From: Bdellovibrionales bacterium
Lineage (GTDB): Bacteria; Bdellovibrionota; Bdellovibrionia; Bdellovibrionales; UBA1609
DNA length: 10,493 nt
Direction: 5' to 3'
NCBI GenBank assembly: GCA_027451425.1
Contig: DAIDJH010000034.1
Span: 1 to 10,493, forward strand
The position numbers were made by a program, and so were the translations under genes. The notes under the pieces were generated by a model, which was not told the origin of the DNA, searched no databases, and was given only the letters and a program-made list of their open reading frames with translations. This document shows positions 7,421-10,493 of the stretch, in pieces. Position 1 is the first letter of the stretch, and every line of letters begins with the position of its first letter.

Positions 7421-8347
7421 ATGCCCATACAGGTCATTAGCTTTTACCGATTTCAAAAACTAGATCCTGAACAAATCAACCGGATCGCCGATGAAATTTC
7501 GAAACTTGATAAAAAATTCGACCTACGCGGCCTTTTCATCTTGGGGACGGAAGGGATCAACTGTACGCTTTCGGTGCAACCTGACCAGGCTGAGTCGGTT
7601 AAATCTATTTTTTGCGGTTGGTTCGGCGATATCTTTTTCAAAGACAGTATTTGTCAGAAACACCCGTTTCACGATCTAAAGGTAAGAATTCGCGATGAAA
7701 TCGTGACACTCCATCGGCCCGATTTGCAACCGCCGGGACATCTCAACCACCACGTTCATCCGAATGAATGGCAGCAGGCTTTGAACGAACCCGATACGAT
7801 CGTTATCGATACGCGAAATTCGTATGAATACGATATCGGTCATTTTCAAGGAGCCATAAATCCCAACACTCGCGAATTTGCGACTTTTCCAAAATGGCTG
7901 GCCAATTCCGAAATACCAAAAGATAAAAAAATTCTGATTTATTGTACGGGCGGCATTCGTTGCGAAAAGGCCATTCTTGAAATGGCCGAGCAAGGCTACA
8001 ACAACGTTCATCAACTCGAAGGCGGAATTTTGAATTACCTGCGCGAGATCAATAATCAAAATCTCGAAAACAAGTTCGATGGCGAGTGCTTTGTTTTCGA
8101 TTATCGTGTCGCTGTCGACCAAAAGCTTCAACCTACAAACCTGTACAAGCTTTGCCCGCATTGCGGTCAACCGGCGAAAGAAAAAGTCAATTGCGCCCAT
8201 TGTGGCACGCAAGCGACCGTGTGCTCGAACTGCCTAAACGAGCGCGCCGACAAGCACACGTGCTCTAAAAATTGCGCGCATCATCTTCGCATGGGTCATC
8301 GCCGTCGTAACAAGGTTTTAGTTGACTCGCATCGGGTCGAGACCTAA
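7421..8347 (+). CDS. trhO: Rhodanese-type tRNA uridine(34) hydroxylase TrhO (YceA family)
   Basis: A 308-residue protein of the YceA/TrhO family, which forms 5-hydroxyuridine at tRNA position 34 in an oxygen-dependent reaction. The N-terminal acylphosphatase-like domain starts VISFYRFQKLDPEQI and contains RGLFILGTEGINCTL (36-50). The rhodanese domain follows (about 115-215), with VIDTRNSYEYDIGHFQGAI and the active loop YCTGGIRCEKA, where Cys175 is the catalytic residue and Cys181 the conserved second Cys. FDGECFVFDYRVAV (219-232) is family-typical. The C-terminus holds Cys pairs at 245/248, 258/261, 268/271 and 281/285, suggesting zinc binding. It lies 38 bases after the HD-GYP gene and may be co-transcribed; no strong Shine-Dalgarno sequence is visible. 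Confidence 0.92.
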   Translation: MPIQVISFYRFQKLDPEQINRIADEISKLDKKFDLRGLFILGTEGINCTLSVQPDQAESVKSIFCGWFGDIFFKDSICQKHPFHDLKVRIRDEIVTLHRPDLQPPGHLNHHVHPNEWQQALNEPDTIVIDTRNSYEYDIGHFQGAINPNTREFATFPKWLANSEIPKDKKILIYCTGGIRCEKAILEMAEQGYNNVHQLEGGILNYLREINNQNLENKFDGECFVFDYRVAVDQKLQPTNLYKLCPHCGQPAKEKVNCAHCGTQATVCSNCLNERADKHTCSKNCAHHLRMGHRRRNKVLVDSHRVET

Positions 8348-8350
8348 AAC
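8322..8350 (+). promoter_or_regulatory. Probable sigma-70 promoter for tRNA-fMet
   Basis: TTGACT (8322-8327), a 17-base spacer, then TAAAAC (8345-8350). The -35 box matches five of six consensus bases and the -10 box four of six. The predicted start is about 25 bases before the mature tRNA. The promoter lies within the last codons and stop of trhO. Confidence 0.5.
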
Positions 8351-8383
8351 TCTGTACGTCCAAGATGTATTCTTATTACCTGT

Positions 8384-8460
<77 letters not shown>

Positions 8461-8476
8461 ATTTTCACAAATGAAG

Positions 8477-8513
8477 ACGCGAACTTAGATAAAAAATCGG
8501 TTCGCGTTTTTTA
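8477..8513 (+). terminator. Rho-independent terminator after tRNA-fMet
   Basis: A perfect 8-bp stem ACGCGAAC (8477-8484) and GTTCGCGT (8500-8507) with an A-rich 15-base loop, running directly into a T-rich tract. It should end tRNA transcription before the integrase region. Confidence 0.75.
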
Positions 8514-8531
8514 TTTTGAAGGTTTGGTTTC

Positions 8532-8548
8532 GGGCCACTTTGGGCCAC
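8532..8548 (+). repeat. Tandem GGGCCAC heptamers, 10-base period
   Basis: GGGCCAC at 8532-8538 and again at 8542-8548, separated by TTT. A period of ten bases is about one helical turn, as for protein sites on one face of DNA. The pair lies between tRNA-fMet and the integrase gene; an integrase or accessory-factor site is possible but unproven. Confidence 0.4.
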
Positions 8549-8574
8549 GGAGGTCATCCGAAACTGAAATTATC

Positions 8575-8590
8575 AATTTTAGTGTCGGAG
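8575..8590 (+). repeat. GTGTCGGAG element, copy 1 (upstream of integrase)
   Basis: AATTTTAGTGTCGGAG, 35 bases before the integrase ATG. It differs at one of 16 positions from copy 2 (minus strand, 9736-9751) and at two from copy 3 (9755-9770). Together with 8570-8574 and 8591 it shares 18 of 22 positions with 9750-9771. The placement suggests an operator or a recombination-protein binding site. Confidence 0.6.
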
Positions 8591-8603
8591 CACTCACATT
8601 CTG

Positions 8604-8622
8604 TCCGCCATACAAAGGCGGA
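8604..8622 (+). promoter_or_regulatory. Hairpin covering the integrase ribosome binding site
   Basis: TCCGCC (8604-8609), loop ATACAAA, GGCGGA (8617-8622): six perfect pairs, four bases of which belong to the purine run AAAGGCGGAG just before the ATG at 8625. If formed in mRNA, it would limit integrase translation. Confidence 0.45.
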
Positions 8623-8624
8623 GT

Positions 8625-9731
8625 ATGGGACGACCAATCAAACACGGAAGTAAATGGCGAATCCGACCTCTCAATGAGAACGGCAAACGCATCAGCCTCA
8701 CGTTCGATACTTTTAAAGAGGCCGAATATGCGCTCAAAAAATTAGAGGCGGAGGTCCATGAAATCAGATGTGGTTTTCGCGCTCCTCGACCACTCGACAA
8801 GACCTGCGATGAACTCTTCGACTATTGGATTAAAAACAAGGTCCCGCAAAAACGAAGCGGAGATGACGACATCAGCGTCATCAGATGTCATTTGCGCCCG
8901 GCATTTGGTCCTTTACTCTTACGCAACGTTGGCGTCGAACAAGTGGACGAATACCAGGCAAAACGTCTTCACCTCAACAAAAAAACAATCAACAACCACC
9001 TGACGCTCCTCATTTCGATGTTAAATTTGGCGGTCGACTTGAACTGGCTAACGAAGCGCCCACGTATAAAAAAGCCAAGAGTTACCAAATTTAGTCGAGA
9101 CTACCGATACCTTCGCTCCGATGATGAAATTCGTCGGTTTCTTCTCGCGGCTCTTGAGGAAAACGAATACGTTCATGCGTTTTATTCTGTTGCCGTTTAT
9201 ACGGGTATGAGGGCTGGTGAAATTGCTGGATTGAGAAAGGAAGACATCGACTTTTCGCGTAGGCTCATCACTGTTCAGCATAGCTATAGCGGTCCTCGAA
9301 AAGCTGAGAATGTTTGTTACGTACCGATCTTAGATCCGCTCCTGACCATTCTTGAAAGATGGTTCATCAAAACACCAGGTCCGCTTGTTTTCCCAAATAT
9401 AGCCGGCAATATGCATGGAGAGTCGGCTCGCATTTTTCAAGAGACACTTCATCGGGTTCTGGACCGAGCTGGCTTTCCGATGTCTGAACAAAACGGCAAA
9501 TTAAGACGCTATATCAGATTTCATGACTTACGGCACACGTTCGCATCACACTGGGTGATGAAAGGCGGCGACGTATTTAAGCTGCAAAAGATACTTGGCC
9601 ACCAAAGCATCCAGATGACCATGCGCTATGCCCACCTTGCCCCCGAGGCTTTTGCGTCGGACTACGGCATTTTCGGTCAAAGCGCTCCCGGCATGAGAAA
9701 TGCCACCGTGATTCCGCTCTCTAAAAGCTAA
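8625..9731 (+). CDS. Tyrosine site-specific integrase
   Basis: A 368-residue tyrosine recombinase of the phage/ICE integrase type, which cuts and joins DNA between attachment sites. Residues 1-55 form a probable arm-type DNA-binding domain (GRPIKHGSKWRIRPLNENGK). A core-binding helical domain (about 58-150) and the catalytic domain follow. Catalytic residues are Arg196 in YTGMRAGEIAGL, probable Lys226, His300 and Arg303 in HDLRHTFASH, His326 in ILGHQSIQ, and the nucleophile Tyr335 in MRYAH. All are present, so it looks active. It begins 164 bases after tRNA-fMet in the same direction, and an excisionase-like gene follows. Repeats of GTGTCGGAG flank it, and a hairpin covers its ribosome binding site. 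Confidence 0.95.
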   Translation: MGRPIKHGSKWRIRPLNENGKRISLTFDTFKEAEYALKKLEAEVHEIRCGFRAPRPLDKTCDELFDYWIKNKVPQKRSGDDDISVIRCHLRPAFGPLLLRNVGVEQVDEYQAKRLHLNKKTINNHLTLLISMLNLAVDLNWLTKRPRIKKPRVTKFSRDYRYLRSDDEIRRFLLAALEENEYVHAFYSVAVYTGMRAGEIAGLRKEDIDFSRRLITVQHSYSGPRKAENVCYVPILDPLLTILERWFIKTPGPLVFPNIAGNMHGESARIFQETLHRVLDRAGFPMSEQNGKLRRYIRFHDLRHTFASHWVMKGGDVFKLQKILGHQSIQMTMRYAHLAPEAFASDYGIFGQSAPGMRNATVIPLSKS

Positions 9732-9735
9732 AGTT

Positions 9736-9751
9736 CTCCGACACAAAAATT
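9736..9751 (-). repeat. GTGTCGGAG element, copy 2 (inverted)
   Basis: On the minus strand this reads AATTTTTGTGTCGGAG, 15 of 16 identical to copy 1. It starts five bases after the integrase stop and forms a perfect 9-bp inverted repeat (CTCCGACAC at 9736-9744, GTGTCGGAG at 9762-9770, 17-base loop) with copy 3. No T run follows, so a simple terminator is less likely. Confidence 0.6.
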
Positions 9752-9754
9752 CAC

Positions 9755-9770
9755 AATTAAAGTGTCGGAG
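9755..9770 (+). repeat. GTGTCGGAG element, copy 3 (upstream of excisionase)
   Basis: AATTAAAGTGTCGGAG, 66 bases before the excisionase-like ATG, same orientation as copy 1 and inverted relative to copy 2. The two downstream copies make a palindromic pair whose centres lie about 19 bases apart, close to two helical turns. Confidence 0.6.
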
Positions 9771-9835
9771 CGGCACTACGAAAATTTCGATAAACCTTCT
9801 TTTACAAGGGCAATCAGGCCCAAAAGGAGGATTTC

Positions 9836-10030
9836 ATGAATCGAAAAACCCATGTCGATTACGCCGAAGCCGAAGAGCTAACCGGTATCAAACGCGGAAC
9901 ACTTTACAGTCTCGTTTCTCAGAAGAGCGTGCCCCACATCAGGCTGGGGAAACGACATGTTTTGTTTAACGTCGAAGAGCTTCAAATGTGGCTCGAAAAA
10001 CATCGAATTGCAATTTGTAACGCAAAATAA
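9836..10030 (+). CDS. Excisionase/AlpA-like helix-turn-helix protein
   Basis: A 64-residue protein with a MerR-like winged helix-turn-helix typical of excisionase-family proteins: VDYAEAEELTGIKRGTLYSLVSQKSVPHIRLGKRHVLFNVEELQMWLEKH. The first helix pair (about 8-27) precedes a VPHIRLGKRHVLF wing (32-44) and a final helix ending in WLEKHR. Such proteins bend DNA for excision or act as regulators (AlpA, Xis). A near-perfect Shine-Dalgarno AAAGGAGG lies five bases before the ATG. It lies 104 bases after the integrase gene, behind two GTGTCGGAG elements that it might bind. Whether it is an excisionase or a transcription factor cannot be told from the sequence. Confidence 0.85.
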   Translation: MNRKTHVDYAEAEELTGIKRGTLYSLVSQKSVPHIRLGKRHVLFNVEELQMWLEKHRIAICNAK

Positions 10031-10036
10031 AAACAA

Positions 10037-10056
10037 ACCCCGACGGCAATCGGGGT
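10037..10056. terminator. GC-rich hairpin after the excisionase-like gene
   Basis: ACCCCGA (10037-10043), loop CGGCAA, TCGGGGT (10050-10056), a perfect 7-bp stem six bases past the stop codon at 10030. On the plus strand no T run follows. Read on the minus strand, the hairpin is followed by TTGTTTTTATTTT, a proper intrinsic terminator shape for transcription arriving from the right. On the plus strand it may instead stabilise the mRNA end or attenuate. Confidence 0.45.
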
Positions 10057-10074
10057 CAATTGAGGAGATGAATT

Positions 10075-10224
10075 ATGTTTATCAAATTTCGTGAAAAAAA
10101 TCTAGCCATTATACCGTTGATTAACGGTACAAAAAGGCCCGCAATTCAAGGCTCTCGAAATGAAGTGTTTCAAATCGTGAGGTCTATTGTCCGCCGCGAA
10201 TTACGAAAAGGAGGTGTTGCATGA
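10075..10224 (+). CDS. Small hypothetical protein (49 aa) of the mobile element
   Basis: A 49-residue ORF starting MFIKFREKNLAIIPLINGTK and ending VRRELRKGGVA. The region VFQIVRSIVRRELRK is helical and basic. I recognise no family. Support comes from a good Shine-Dalgarno (GAGGAG, about eight bases before the ATG) and an ATGA overlap with the next gene at 10221-10224, which argues for real translation and coupling. An RNA/DNA-binding or accessory role is only suggested by the basic charge. Confidence 0.6.
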   Translation: MFIKFREKNLAIIPLINGTKRPAIQGSRNEVFQIVRSIVRRELRKGGVA

Positions 10225-10493
10225 GCGAATTCGACGACTTAAACCAAATGAACGCAAAAGCTGAAAAAAACAAAAAGAATGAATACTCCGCGATGCGGCT
10301 CATCCGCATCGGCAGCGAATCTGAACTTTTTCACACTCCGGACGGGGACGCATACGCGACGATCCTTGTCGGCAACCATTACGAAACCTGGGCACTAAAA
10401 AGCTCAGGATTTAAAAATTACCTCAGGCAAAAATTTTATTGCGAGACAAAATGCGGCCCGAATGCGCAGGCTCTTTATGATGCACTTGCGACT
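10221..10493 (+). CDS. Probable replication/primase-type protein of the element, N-terminal fragment
   Basis: The first 91 residues of a gene cut by the window end. After a Lys/Glu-rich lead (MSEFDDLNQMNAKAEKNKKN) comes RIGSESELFHTPDGDAYATI, then HYETWALKSSGFKNYLRQ and CGPNAQALYDALA. This pattern (ELFHxPDGxAYA, ETWxxxSxxF, PNAQALxDAL) resembles the N-terminal domain of large phage/plasmid primase-helicase-associated proteins in integrative elements; that is from memory and only the N-terminus is seen. AAGGAGG (10207-10213) lies eight bases before the ATG, inside the preceding 49-codon ORF, whose stop it overlaps. The position after int and xis suits a replication module. Confidence 0.65.
   Translation, partial: MSEFDDLNQMNAKAEKNKKNEYSAMRLIRIGSESELFHTPDGDAYATILVGNHYETWALKSSGFKNYLRQKFYCETKCGPNAQALYDALAT

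Noticed and set aside
7676..8212. 178-codon minus-strand open frame opposite trhO
   Set aside because: It lies antisense to the rhodanese coding region, has no motifs and no convincing ribosome binding site.
9736..9770. Intrinsic terminator for the integrase gene
   Set aside because: The 9-bp inverted repeat lacks a following T run and its arms match the element upstream of the integrase, so paired protein-binding sites explain it better.

Overview
The window reads as a Gram-negative chromosome with a mobile element at its right end. The gene content and the run ffh, rpsP, khpA, rimM, trmD, a second SPOUT-type methyltransferase, rplS, rnhB, yraN resemble Bdellovibrio-like or other deltaproteobacterial genomes. 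The outer-membrane barrel protein, the HD-GYP protein and the small secreted glycine-rich protein fit that, but the taxonomic call is inference from family resemblance and was not searched.

Layout. At 2-424 (+) is the C-terminal end of an outer-membrane beta-barrel protein, possibly LptD-like. It meets a convergent minus-strand block at 421-424, where the two stop codons overlap. From 6298 leftward to 421 the minus strand carries a translation and RNA-processing block: Ffh (signal recognition particle GTPase), ribosomal protein S16, the KH protein KhpA, the ribosome maturation factor RimM, the tRNA m1G37 methyltransferase TrmD, a SAM-dependent RNA methyltransferase, ribosomal protein L19, RNase HII, a YraN-type nuclease-fold protein and a small secreted hypothetical. 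ATGA stop/start overlaps join rimM-trmD and trmD-methyltransferase, and most other gaps are short, so most of the block is probably one operon. The 157-base gap between ffh and rpsP is the likeliest place for an extra promoter.

Divergent from ffh on the plus strand are an HD-GYP protein with substitutions at usual metal-site positions and a TrhO (YceA)-type rhodanese tRNA U34 hydroxylase. An initiator tRNA-fMet gene follows (8384-8460, with the diagnostic C1:A72 mismatch and a 3' CCA). Its likely promoter lies in the end of trhO and an intrinsic terminator lies behind it.

Immediately after the tRNA comes an accessory module: tyrosine integrase (8625-9731), excisionase/AlpA-like helix-turn-helix protein (9836-10030), a 49-residue ORF (10075-10224), and the start of a probable replication/primase-type protein cut by the window end (10221 onward). 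This int-xis-small ORF-rep order suits an integrative plasmid, ICE or phage satellite integrated at tRNA-fMet. The most interesting unexplained structure is a 16-base element ending in GTGTCGGAG. It occurs once before the integrase gene and twice, as an inverted pair, between integrase and excisionase. The integrase start also sits in a hairpin that would occlude its ribosome binding site, and two GGGCCAC heptamers lie exactly ten bases apart near the presumed attachment site. No CRISPR array, insertion sequence or rRNA was seen, and no intergenic stretch exceeds 300 bases.
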